NCBI RefSeq assembly: GCF_014899185.1
Contig: NZ_CP045201.1
Coordinates: forward strand, 1,038,501 to 1,102,500
Direction: 5' to 3'
From: Pseudooceanicola spongiae
GTDB lineage: Bacteria; Pseudomonadota; Alphaproteobacteria; Rhodobacterales; Rhodobacteraceae
DNA: 64,000 nucleotides
Numbering within the stretch: the first letter of the stretch is position 1; every line of letters starts with the position of its first letter. This document shows positions 1 through 7,583 of this stretch, one piece after another. Under the pieces are notes generated by a model. It did not search any database, was not told the DNA's origin, and worked only from the letters and a program-made list of their open reading frames with translations. The translations under genes and the position numbers were made by a program.

Positions 1-1
1 C

Positions 2-103
2 GCCCATATTGTGGCTGAGGCCGAGGGCGCGCCGCGCGCCGAGGCCCTGCAACGCGCCCTGATGGCCGCTGCGCGCTATGTCTCCGGCGATACCGCGCTT
101 TAA
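2..103 (+). CDS. C-terminal end of a probable PfkB-family sugar kinase (pseudouridine kinase?)
   Basis: The window opens inside a reading frame that ends with TAA at 101-103; the last 33 residues finish with RYVSGDTAL. The fragment is too short to carry PfkB motifs. The call rests on position: psuG follows 37 bases downstream on the same strand, and pseudouridine kinase (PsuK, PfkB family) is the usual partner of PsuG. If right, the enzyme makes pseudouridine 5'-phosphate, the substrate of PsuG. The identity is inference; that this is the tail of a real gene is likely from codon usage and spacing. Confidence 0.5.
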   Translation, partial: AHIVAEAEGAPRAEALQRALMAAARYVSGDTAL

Positions 104-140
104 TTCCGACACACTAGAGACCACAGAAAAGGACATCCCC

Positions 141-1043
141 ATGGCGATGATCACCAAATCGGCCGAGCTTTTGAAAGCACAGGAAACCGGCCAGCCCATC
201 GTCGCGCTGGAAAGCACGATCATCACGCATGGCATGCCGTTTCCGCAGAACCTCGAAACCGCCCGCATGGTCGAGGATGACATCCGCGCCGCTGGCGCCG
301 TGCCCGCCACCATGGCCGTGCTCAACGGCACCCTGCACGCCGGGCTTGAGCCTGAGCAGCTGGAAGCCCTCGCGCAGGCCAAGGACGTCGACAAGGTCAG
401 CCGCGCCGATATGGCCGTCTGCATGTCGCTGGGCCGCACCGGTGCCACGACCGTGGCCGCGACGATGATCGCTGCCCGCCTCGCCGGCATCTCGGTCTTT
501 GCCACTGGCGGCATCGGTGGCGTGCACCGCGGCGCCGAGCAGACCTTCGACATCTCCGCTGACCTCGCCGAGCTGGGCCAGACCGCCGTGACGGTCGTCG
601 CCGCTGGCGCCAAGGCCATCCTCGACGTGCCGAAAACGCTTGAGGTGCTGGAAACCTACGGCGTGCCCGTCATCGCCTATGGCCAGCCCGACATGCCCGC
701 CTTCTGGTCGCGCCACTCCGATCTGCCCGCCCCGCTCAGCATGTCGCGCGCCGAAGACATCGCCGCCTCGCACAAGATGCGCGCCGCCCTCGGCCTGCCC
801 GGTGGTCAGCTGATCGCCAACCCGGTGCCCGAAGCGGACGAGATCCCGGCCGAGCAGATCAACCCGATCATCGCGCAAGCTCTGGCCGAGGCCGAGGCGC
901 AGGGCATCACCGCCAAGAAGGTGACCCCCTTCCTGCTGCAGCGCATTTTTGAGCTGACCGAGGGCCGTTCGCTGGTGACCAATATCGCGCTCGTGCGCAA
1001 CAACGCCCGTCTGGCCGCCGAAATCGCCCGCCATCTTGTCTGA
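141..1043 (+). CDS. psuG: Pseudouridine-5'-phosphate glycosidase
   Basis: PsuG (YeiN family) reversibly splits pseudouridine 5'-phosphate into uracil and ribose 5-phosphate in the cytosol. The 300-residue product has the family signatures ALESTIITHGMPFPQN near residue 22, SLGRTGATTVAATM, FATGGIGGVHRG, and GAKAILDVPKTLE, which holds the lysine expected to open the sugar, plus NPVP and a C-terminal SLVTNIALVRNN. The frame stays open upstream to 78, but ATG at 141 gives the family N-terminus, follows the preceding stop and has an AAAGGA-like site. It forms an operon with the kinase-like gene before it. Length is normal for the family. Confidence 0.95.
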   Translation: MAMITKSAELLKAQETGQPIVALESTIITHGMPFPQNLETARMVEDDIRAAGAVPATMAVLNGTLHAGLEPEQLEALAQAKDVDKVSRADMAVCMSLGRTGATTVAATMIAARLAGISVFATGGIGGVHRGAEQTFDISADLAELGQTAVTVVAAGAKAILDVPKTLEVLETYGVPVIAYGQPDMPAFWSRHSDLPAPLSMSRAEDIAASHKMRAALGLPGGQLIANPVPEADEIPAEQINPIIAQALAEAEAQGITAKKVTPFLLQRIFELTEGRSLVTNIALVRNNARLAAEIARHLV

Positions 1044-1049
1044 GCCACT

Positions 1050-1086
1050 GGCGCAGGCGTTGATCACAAAGATTAACGCCTGCGCC
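1050..1086 (+). terminator. Perfect 12-bp hairpin after psuG
   Basis: GGCGCAGGCGTT at 1050-1061 pairs perfectly with AACGCCTGCGCC at 1075-1086 across a 13-base loop, starting 7 bases after the psuG stop. No T-run follows, so it is either a weak or Rho-assisted terminator or an mRNA 3'-end stabiliser. Confidence 0.6.
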
Positions 1087-1152
1087 CCATTGTCGCAAAG
1101 CGCCCCAGTGCCTAGGTTTGTCTCCGATGCACGCACCCTGTTCGGAACCTAA

Positions 1153-1842
1153 ATGAACGACCCGCTCAACGACCATGCGCCCAACAAACCCAAAGTGTTC
1201 GCACGCCTGCGCTCATCCTTCCTGACCGGCATCGTCGTCATCCTGCCGGTGGCGCTGACGATCTGGCTGCTCTGGTCTCTGCTAGGCTGGGTTGACGGCT
1301 TTGTGCTGCCGCTGGTCCCCGAACGCTTCCAGCCCGAAGAATACATCGGCATCAACCTGCGCGGCGTCGGGATCATCTTCTTTCTGATCTTCACCATCAT
1401 CATCGGCTGGGTCGCCAAGGGCCTGATCGGGCGCTCGCTGATCCGCTACGGCGAAAGCATCGTCAACCGCATGCCGGTGGTCCGCTCGATCTACTCGGGC
1501 GTCAAGCAGATCGCCGAAACCGTCTTTGCCCAGCAAGAGCGCAGCTTTGAACAGGCCTGCCTCGTGCAATATCCGCGCCGGGGCATCTGGGCCATCGGCT
1601 TCGTCTCGACCGAGGCAAAGGGCGAGATTTCGGTGCGTGCGGAAACCGGATCGCGGCTCTTGTCGGTCTTCGTGCCGACCACGCCGAACCCGACCTCGGG
1701 CTTCCTGCTGTATTTCCCCGAAGAAGACGTCACCATCCTCGACATGTCGATCGAGGATGCGGCCAAACTGGTGATCTCCGCCGGCCTCGTCTACCCGACC
1801 CCGAAAGAGCCCGCCAAGCCGCTGATCCGCGACGCGAAGTGA
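1153..1842 (+). CDS. DUF502 family inner-membrane protein
   Basis: A 229-residue membrane protein of the DUF502 family, whose biochemical role is not established. A basic N-terminus is followed by a hydrophobic helix at about residues 23-45 (LTGIVVILPVALTIWLLW) and a second at about 70-90 (GVGIIFFLIFTIIIGWVAKG). A soluble domain then carries the typical RMPVVRSIYSGVKQI and VFVPTTPNPTSGFLLY motifs. The family length is about 200-230 residues, so this is full size. It stands alone on the plus strand and converges on the patatin-like gene with a gap of about 34 bases and no clear terminator between them. Confidence 0.9.
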   Translation: MNDPLNDHAPNKPKVFARLRSSFLTGIVVILPVALTIWLLWSLLGWVDGFVLPLVPERFQPEEYIGINLRGVGIIFFLIFTIIIGWVAKGLIGRSLIRYGESIVNRMPVVRSIYSGVKQIAETVFAQQERSFEQACLVQYPRRGIWAIGFVSTEAKGEISVRAETGSRLLSVFVPTTPNPTSGFLLYFPEEDVTILDMSIEDAAKLVISAGLVYPTPKEPAKPLIRDAK

Positions 1843-1876
1843 TCCGCGCCGCGGCCGAGCGCTCAATCGCGGCGTC

Positions 1877-2923
1877 TCAGTTGAACATCTCTCTCAGATT
1901 GACGGTCGAGACCTTGTTCAGATCGTCACGATGCTCCGCGAGGAACGTCTCGGCCGAGGCCCGTCCCGCCGCTTTCAGCGCGTTCAGCAGATAGGCATTC
2001 GGGAACATCTTGGTGACCATCGACAGGTCCAGCATGATCTTGTCGTCCGACACCATATGCACCAGCACACGCTTCATCTGGCCCTCGGTGACCTTGCCCT
2101 CCTCGATCAGCCGCTGCACGAACTCGATGGCGCGCATCTCGCGCAGCAGCGACGAATTGAAGCTGATCTCGTTGATCCGGTTCTGGATCTGATTGGGCAG
2201 CATCGGCACTTCGTCGCGTTCCAGCGGGTTGATGTTGATCACCATAATGTCGTCTGGCAAGTCCTGGCGATACAACGGAAACAGCGCCGGGTTGCCACTG
2301 AAACCGCCGTCCCAGAACGCCTCCATCCGGCCAGAGCGTTCGTCAAAGAATTCCACCGCCGTGAACACCGTCGGCAAACAGGCCGAGGCCAGCAGCGCCT
2401 CCGTCGTCAGCTCAGGCCCGCTGAACACGCGGATCTTGCCGTCACGCACCTTGGTGGCGCAGACGAACAGTTCCGGCCCCTCGCCGTCATGCACTGCGGT
2501 AAAGTCGAACTGTTCGACGATCTTGCGCAGCGGATTGCGGTAGAACGGCCCGAGCGCATAGGGCGTCGTCACCAGCGCCAGCATGTCCGAGATGGTGCCC
2601 GCATAGGACATCTCCATCGCCCGGCCGATATCCATGCTGCCCGGCACCGGCACCCCCGCCATCATCCAGGGCCAGAGACCGCCTTCCTTGACCGCCCCCA
2701 TCTGCGCCCAGAACCAGTCGAGCTCGGCGCGCGCGCCCTCGCGCCCGCCCTTGACCCAACCGGCCTTCAGCGCCGCGCCGTTCATGGCCCCGGCCGAGGT
2801 GCCCGACATGGCGGCGATCTCAAGGTCTTCGTCTTCCAGCAGCCGGTCCAGAACACCCCAGGTATAGGCGCCATGGGCCCCGCCGCCCTGCAGCGCCAGA
2901 TTGATCCGTTTCTTCTCTGCCAT
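1877..2923 (-). CDS. Patatin-like phospholipase family protein
   Basis: A 348-residue predicted serine acyl hydrolase. The oxyanion loop GGGAHG (residues 13-18), nucleophile motif GTSAG (Ser43) and catalytic Asp205 in WDGGFSGN form the Ser-Asp dyad of patatin/ExoU-type lipases. There is no signal peptide, so it is likely cytosolic. It lies downstream of bdhA on the same strand with about 187 bases between them. That pairing suggests a role near poly-3-hydroxybutyrate or acyl-ester turnover, but this is inference; the family also includes phospholipases and thioesterases, and the substrate cannot be read from the sequence. Confidence 0.9.
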   Translation of the reverse strand: MAEKKRINLALQGGGAHGAYTWGVLDRLLEDEDLEIAAMSGTSAGAMNGAALKAGWVKGGREGARAELDWFWAQMGAVKEGGLWPWMMAGVPVPGSMDIGRAMEMSYAGTISDMLALVTTPYALGPFYRNPLRKIVEQFDFTAVHDGEGPELFVCATKVRDGKIRVFSGPELTTEALLASACLPTVFTAVEFFDERSGRMEAFWDGGFSGNPALFPLYRQDLPDDIMVININPLERDEVPMLPNQIQNRINEISFNSSLLREMRAIEFVQRLIEEGKVTEGQMKRVLVHMVSDDKIMLDLSMVTKMFPNAYLLNALKAAGRASAETFLAEHRDDLNKVSTVNLREMFN

Positions 2924-3110
2924 CGCGCTCTCTCCTGACTGACTATCTCGTCACATCCAGCCAGATCAGCCTCTGTGCGACATCCGATTTGACACAACCC
3001 TAGCAGATGCTGCACTGCAGCGATAGCGTGGAGGCAGACGGCCGGTCAACACAATCGCGGCACAGGGCAGGCCAGCCCCGGTGTACGAGGCCGGCCCGCA
3101 CGTCGCGCTG

Positions 3111-3884
3111 TTATTCCGCCGTCCAGCCGCCATCGACACTGATCGCGGTGCCGGTGATCTGATCCGCACTCGGCGAACACAGGAAAATCGCGATACCGCC
3201 GACCTGCTCGACCGTGGCGAACTCCTTGCTCGGGGTCTTGGCCAGGATGACCTTCTCGATCACCTCGTCCTCGCTCATGTTGTATTCTTTTGCGGTGTCG
3301 GGGATCTGCGCCTCGACCAGCGGGGTCAGCACATAGCCGGGGCAGATCGCATTGACCGTGATGGGCTCTTTCGCGGTTTCCAGCGCGACGGTCTTGGTCA
3401 TGCCGACGATGCCATGCTTGGCGCTGACATAGGCCGATTTGAACGGGCTCGCGCGCAGACCATGGGCGCTGGAGATGTTGATGATCCGCCCCCAGCCCGC
3501 CTTGCGCATCCGTGGCAGCGCCATCGCCGTGGTGTGGAACGCCGACGTCAGGTTGATCGCGATGATCGCATCCCATTTCGCCACGGGGAATTCATCGATC
3601 GGCGCCACATACTGAATCCCGGCGTTGTTCACCAGAATATCGCAGCCCGGCGCCTTTTCGATCAGCGCGCGGCACTGATCGCCCTTCGACATGTCGGCCT
3701 GAATATAGACCGCCTTGACGCCAAACTCTGCCGCAAGGTCGGCGGCGATTTTGTGATCTGCTTCGGTGTCGCTGAAGGAATTCAGCACGACATCCGCCCC
3801 GGCCTTGGCCAGTTCCTTCGCGATGCCCAGTCCGATGCCCGAGGTGGAGCCTGTGATGATGGCCGTTTTACCGCTCAAACTCAT
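3111..3884 (-). CDS. bdhA: 3-hydroxybutyrate dehydrogenase
   Basis: A 257-residue short-chain dehydrogenase that interconverts (R)-3-hydroxybutyrate and acetoacetate with NAD, the step after polyhydroxybutyrate depolymerisation. It shows the Rossmann motif TGSTSGIGLG, NNAG, ISSAHG, the catalytic YVSAK and the BDH-type tail QITGTAISVDGGWTAE. The start at 3884 is chosen because AAGGAG lies just upstream and MSLSGKTAIITG is the family N-terminus; the frame stays open further upstream to 4079 without homology. It heads a possible operon with the patatin-like gene. Confidence 0.93.
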   Translation of the reverse strand: MSLSGKTAIITGSTSGIGLGIAKELAKAGADVVLNSFSDTEADHKIAADLAAEFGVKAVYIQADMSKGDQCRALIEKAPGCDILVNNAGIQYVAPIDEFPVAKWDAIIAINLTSAFHTTAMALPRMRKAGWGRIINISSAHGLRASPFKSAYVSAKHGIVGMTKTVALETAKEPITVNAICPGYVLTPLVEAQIPDTAKEYNMSEDEVIEKVILAKTPSKEFATVEQVGGIAIFLCSPSADQITGTAISVDGGWTAE

Positions 3885-4076
3885 GGCTAATCTCCTTGTC
3901 CCGTCCGGACCGCCCGGACTTGCTGACAACACAATAATGCTGCGTCTGCGAAAAGCGAGGGGGTCGCGCAATCGCTGCGTGCATAATCGCCGTTTTGTGA
4001 AGCGCCGCGACGCGACCGAGAGCCGCCCTGACCCTCTCACCCTGCCCCGGCGCAACCCGCGCAAACCCGATTCTCG

Positions 4077-4120
4077 CACCGTTCAGTTACCGTTCAGATA
4101 CCGACGCAATACCGACAGTG
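4077..4120 (+). repeat. 11-bp phased TACCGAC repeat, site A (four units)
   Basis: Units begin at 4077 (CACCGTTCAGT), 4088 (TACCGTTCAGA), 4099 (TACCGACGCAA) and 4110 (TACCGACAGTG), exactly 11 bases apart. The same array recurs at 11103, 36793 and, inverted, at 56104. It lies about 190 bases upstream of bdhA, reading away from it. No coding explanation fits. Confidence 0.85.
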
Positions 4121-4137
4121 ATTTCTGGCCATCAGAC

Positions 4138-4216
4138 ACAAAAAAAACGCCAGCGCGAAGCTGGCGTTCAGTTATTGAGGCAGGTTTCATACAGGCAAGA
4201 AACCTATCGAGCAGTG
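4138..4216 (-). ncRNA. Candidate small RNA with two stem-loops
   Basis: Read on the minus strand, this stretch has a 7-bp stem AGGTTTC/GAAACCT (4205-4199 with 4188-4182) with a 10-base loop. A second, 8-bp stem with an eight-T tail then forms a classic intrinsic terminator. No minus-strand gene ends here; the nearest minus-strand gene upstream in that direction is many kilobases away. A TATAAA box (4227-4222) sits about 8-10 bases before the proposed 5' end. The -35 match is poor. The transcript is inference; the terminator is clear. Confidence 0.45.
4140..4167 (-). terminator. Intrinsic terminator (minus strand)
   Basis: On the minus strand ACGCCAGC pairs with GCTGGCGT across a TTCGC loop and is followed by eight T. 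It ends the candidate small RNA above; it is not downstream of any protein-coding gene. Confidence 0.85.
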
Positions 4217-4227
4217 ATCTCTTTATA

Positions 4228-4241
4228 GGCGTTATAACGCC
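4228..4241. promoter_or_regulatory. 14-bp perfect palindrome, possible operator
   Basis: GGCGTTATAACGCC is a perfect 14-bp palindrome, 77 bases upstream of the YejA-like start. It also lies directly behind the TATAAA box of the candidate minus-strand small RNA, in what would be its -35/-10 spacer. It looks like a dimeric repressor or activator site. No regulator gene is adjacent. Confidence 0.45.
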
Positions 4242-4317
4242 GTCATGGAAGCTAAAAGTTTGAAAAGACGTGAATCCGAAGTTACGGTCTGCGCCAAACA
4301 AACAAGGGCAGAACAGG

Positions 4318-6159
4318 ATGGCGCGCCATATGAGAGCGGATTTTTTCCCCATAGGTCGCCTGACGGCACTCGGGTTCGGCTTATTGACCGCCGGGTCGAT
4401 TCTCGCGGGGATGGCGCAGGCCGAGCCTCAGCACGCCATAGCTATGTATGGCGACCCCGCTTTGCCACCGGATTTTGTAGCCCTTCCCTACGTAAACGCC
4501 GATGCGCCGACGGGTGGCACGCTGGTGGATGGCAACACCGGCGGCTTTGACTCGCTCAATCCCTTCATCGTGCGCGGCACGCCGCCCTGGCAGCTGCGAT
4601 TTCTGACCCACGAGTCCCTGATGTACCGCAGTCAGGACGAACCCTTCACCGTCTACGGCCTGCTCGCCGAATCGGTTGAGACGGGTCCGAATCGCGACTG
4701 GGTGGAATTCACCCTGCGCCCCGAAGCGCGGTTTTCCGACGGCGCCCCCGTCACCGCCGAAGATGTGATCTGGTCATACGAGACCCTCGGCACCGAGGGC
4801 AACGCGCGTTATCTCGGCCTCTGGTCCTCGATCGACAGAATTGAAAAGACCGGCCCGCGCAAGGTCCGCCTGACCTTCAAGACCGAGAACCGCGAGCTGG
4901 CGCTGGTCGCCGGTCTGCTGCCGATCCTGAAAAAGGCGCAGTGGGACGACAAGGATTTCACCAAATCCGGGCTGACGGATATTCCTGTCGGATCAGCCCC
5001 TTACGTGGTCGACAGCTTTGTGGCCGGACGCAATGTCGTGCTGAAACGCGACCCGAATTACTGGGGCAAGGATCTGCCCGTGCGCCGTGGTACCAACAAT
5101 ATCGACACCATCCGGATCGAGTTCTACGGCGACCAGAACGTGCTGTTCGAGGCCTTCAAGGCGGGCAACATCAGCTTCATCCGCGAATTCAATGCCGAGA
5201 AATGGGCTCGTGATTACGATTTCCCTGCGGTGCAGCGCGGCGATGTCATCCAGACCGAGATCCCCAGCCAGCGTCCCTCCGGGATCACCGGGTTCGTGAT
5301 GAACACCCGGCGCGCGCCTTTCGACGACATCCGCGTGCGCGACGCGCTGATCCATGCGTTCAATTTCGAATACATTAACGAGACGATCACCGGTGGACGC
5401 CAGCCGCGCATCACCTCGTACTTTTCGCACTCGAATCTGTCGATGCAGCCCGGTCCCGCCACGGGACGCGTCAAAGAGTTGCTGGAGCCTTTCGCGAGCG
5501 AGCTGCCCGAAGGCGCGCTGGAGGGCTACGCCCTGCCCGAAGGCGACGGCTCTGCGCGCAACCGCAAGAACCTCGCCCTCGCCGCGGCGGAGCTTGAAGC
5601 TGCTGGCTGGGGGGTCGAGAACGGCAAACGCGTCAACGCTGCCGGCCAGCCCCTGACCTTCAACATCCTGCTGCGCCAGGGCGATCAGCAGAACCAGTCG
5701 ATCATCGATATCTACCTCAAGGCCTTGGAACGCTTGGGAATTGAGGCGCGCGTGACCACGGTCGACGATGCGCAATACACCATGCGGATTCAGGATTTCG
5801 ACTTCGACATGACCGATATCCGGCGCCAGTTCTCGCTCTCTCCGGGCAATGAGCAGCGCCTCTACTGGGGGACCGAAACGGCGGATGAGCCGGGATCGCG
5901 CAATCTCATGGGCCTGAAAAGCGCCGCGGCCGATGCGATGATCGACGCCATGTTGCAAAGCCGCAGCGCCGAGGATTTCACCTCGGCCGTGCGCGCCCTC
6001 GACCGGGTTCTGACCAGCGGACGCTATGTGATTCCGATCTTCCTGTTCGACACGGGCCGTATCGCCCACGTCAAGGATCTGACCTGGTCCGGGAAAATTC
6101 CGATCTATGGCGACGGCGTGAACTTCATGCCCGAAACCTGGTATTTCGCCGGAAAATAG
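4318..6159 (+). CDS. Extracellular solute-binding protein, family 5 (YejA-like peptide binding)
   Basis: A 613-residue periplasmic binding protein of an oligopeptide-type ABC importer. ATG at 4318 gives a signal peptide with a basic start, a hydrophobic core LTALGFGLLTAGSILAG and a cleavage-like AQA. A GTG start at 4270 is also open but lacks a better ribosome site. The mature part has the YejA-type opening HAIAMYGDPALP and YVNADAPTGGTL, then FTLRPEARFSDGAPVTAEDV, typical of SBP_bac_5. No permease or ATPase genes adjoin it, so it must work with components encoded elsewhere. The ligand is unknown; peptides are the family expectation. Confidence 0.88.
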   Translation: MARHMRADFFPIGRLTALGFGLLTAGSILAGMAQAEPQHAIAMYGDPALPPDFVALPYVNADAPTGGTLVDGNTGGFDSLNPFIVRGTPPWQLRFLTHESLMYRSQDEPFTVYGLLAESVETGPNRDWVEFTLRPEARFSDGAPVTAEDVIWSYETLGTEGNARYLGLWSSIDRIEKTGPRKVRLTFKTENRELALVAGLLPILKKAQWDDKDFTKSGLTDIPVGSAPYVVDSFVAGRNVVLKRDPNYWGKDLPVRRGTNNIDTIRIEFYGDQNVLFEAFKAGNISFIREFNAEKWARDYDFPAVQRGDVIQTEIPSQRPSGITGFVMNTRRAPFDDIRVRDALIHAFNFEYINETITGGRQPRITSYFSHSNLSMQPGPATGRVKELLEPFASELPEGALEGYALPEGDGSARNRKNLALAAAELEAAGWGVENGKRVNAAGQPLTFNILLRQGDQQNQSIIDIYLKALERLGIEARVTTVDDAQYTMRIQDFDFDMTDIRRQFSLSPGNEQRLYWGTETADEPGSRNLMGLKSAAADAMIDAMLQSRSAEDFTSAVRALDRVLTSGRYVIPIFLFDTGRIAHVKDLTWSGKIPIYGDGVNFMPETWYFAGK

Positions 6160-6201
6160 GGCGGACATAGGCACCGCTCCGGAACGTCATAGCCTCGGCT
6201 C

Positions 6202-6238
6202 GCGTTATCCTTTCAACAGCAAAAGGATAACGCTCATG
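6202..6238 (+). promoter_or_regulatory. Hairpin sequestering the ribosome binding site of the CsbD-like gene
   Basis: GCGTTATCCTTT (6202-6213) is perfectly complementary to AAAGGATAACGC (6222-6233), with an 8-base loop. The right arm contains the AAGGA ribosome site, and the ATG lies at 6236-6238, two bases after the stem. In RNA the site would be fully paired, as in translational switches or thermometers. It could instead be a DNA operator, or a terminator for the upstream gene, although no T-run follows. Confidence 0.6.
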
Positions 6239-6583
6239 CAATGGATCGCCATTTCAAAACACTGGACCGCCTTTCTTCCCGCCATCCTGCAGCGTTGGCC
6301 CGAGGCCGAGGAAGATGATCTCATCTCGCTCGACGGCACCCAGACGTCGCTTGCGTCCTACCTTGCGAAGAAGACCGGCCGGCCGATTTCCGAGCTTGAT
6401 GAAGAGCTTGAGGAATGGCGTGCGGGGGCGACACCTGCTGATATCCGAATGGATGAAAGCGAGGATATGCGCAATATCGATGCCTCGGCGCAGTATGTGC
6501 CCGTTGGCGAAGACCCTTCGGATGATGATGCGGCTTTTGGGGATGATGGGGCGGAGCAGAACCCCGTCGGGCGCACAGGCTGA
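6236..6583 (+). CDS. Small acidic protein with a CsbD/YjbJ-like N-terminal half
   Basis: 115 residues. The first 65 or so follow the pattern of E. coli YjbJ (CsbD family, general stress proteins of unknown action): W and F near the start, then W, DDL, a glycine, KKTG and EELEEW at matching spacing. The tail, from about residue 65, is very acidic and probably disordered (DPSDDDAAFGDDG). There is no signal peptide, so it is likely cytosolic. Its ribosome site is inside a perfect hairpin. The relationship was judged by eye, so the family call is moderate; the gene itself is well supported by codon usage. Confidence 0.65.
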   Translation: MQWIAISKHWTAFLPAILQRWPEAEEDDLISLDGTQTSLASYLAKKTGRPISELDEELEEWRAGATPADIRMDESEDMRNIDASAQYVPVGEDPSDDDAAFGDDGAEQNPVGRTG

Positions 6584-6587
6584 AACG

Positions 6588-6624
6588 GCGGGAGCCTCCG
6601 GCGGAAGTATTTTTGGCAAGATGA
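6588..6624. repeat. Dispersed GCCTCCGGCGG-AGTATTT element, copy 1
   Basis: GCCTCCGGCGGAAGTATTT followed by a TGGCAAGATGA-like tail sits just after the CsbD-like stop. Closely related copies, in the opposite orientation, occur near 14511-14534 and 23784-23803. All three are in gaps just past gene ends. Confidence 0.6.
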
Positions 6625-6695
6625 CGGGGTGGGCCGGCGCGCTTGTGCGAGTGGCCCGCTCTGGCTTGCGGGTAGGAGGAATGCCTGTGCGCGGA

Positions 6696-7319
6696 TCAGG
6701 CGAGCGAGGTGACCCAGAGGATTGTCGCGTCGTCGTCGCTGAGCGAGACCACGTTGTGGCCCATGGAGGCGTCGTAATAGGCGCTGTCGCCGCGCCGCAT
6801 CTCGATCGGTTCGTAAAATTCGGTGTAGAGACGGATGACGCCTGTCAGGACATAGAGGAACTCCTCTCCGTCGTGGCGTACCCAGCCGTCGAATTCTTCC
6901 ATTGTGCGGGCGCGGATGCGGGCGCGGTAAGGCAGCATCTGCTTCTTCACCAATGTGGCGGCGAGCAGTTCATGCTCGTAGGTGGCCGTGGCATAGGCGC
7001 TGCCGTCGCCGGATTTGGTGAACGACATGCGGCCCATGACCTGTGCGGCTTTGGGGGCTGTAAACAGTTGCGGCACTGAGATATTCAGGCCTGTCGCCAG
7101 TTTCTTCAGCGCATCATAGGTGGGCGACATCTGACCGTTTTCGATCTTGGACAGGGTGGAGCGTGCGAGGCCCGCCTGCGCGGCGGCCTGTTCCAGCGTC
7201 CAGTCACGCGCCTTGCGCAATTCGCGCACACGCTCGCCCAGATCCAGCGGCACGGTACTGGCATCCTCTCCGCTTTCGCGGGCGATACGGATCAATTGGC
7301 GTGGGTCAGTTTCACTCAT
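6696..7319 (-). CDS. XRE-family regulator with C-terminal cupin domain
   Basis: A 207-residue transcription regulator. Residues about 27-80 form a helix-turn-helix of the XRE type (LGERVRELRKARDWTLEQAAAQAGLARSTLSKIENGQMSP). Residues about 125-205 form a cupin barrel (DGEEFLYVLTGVIRLYTEFYEPIEMRRGDSAYYDASMGHNVVS) that usually binds a small ligand. Start 7319 is set by MSETDPRQ; the frame is open to 8255 only because it runs antisense to the next gene. It is divergent from the DsbA-like oxidoreductase gene, a plausible but unproven target. Members of the family control amine, sugar or antibiotic-response genes. Confidence 0.9.
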   Translation of the reverse strand: MSETDPRQLIRIARESGEDASTVPLDLGERVRELRKARDWTLEQAAAQAGLARSTLSKIENGQMSPTYDALKKLATGLNISVPQLFTAPKAAQVMGRMSFTKSGDGSAYATATYEHELLAATLVKKQMLPYRARIRARTMEEFDGWVRHDGEEFLYVLTGVIRLYTEFYEPIEMRRGDSAYYDASMGHNVVSLSDDDATILWVTSLA

Positions 7320-7583
7320 GGCACTGGCTATAGGCAGGCGATGCGGCGCTGGCAACTGTCCTGCGTGCTCTTGCCAGCAGAACCTGCATTGCCTAGCTAG
7401 ATCCCATGCTCTGCGATGTCGATCCGGCGGCTGCCGCGCTCTGCACTGCCCGACGCTCCGCTTCACAAGGTCGCCGCAGCCCGGCTGGCCAACACAACAA
7501 CCGCGCTTTCCTGCATGGCCCGATCTGCTGGCCGACCCGTATGGAAAGCCGCTGCGCCCTGCGCGCCCAATGGGAGGCTCACT

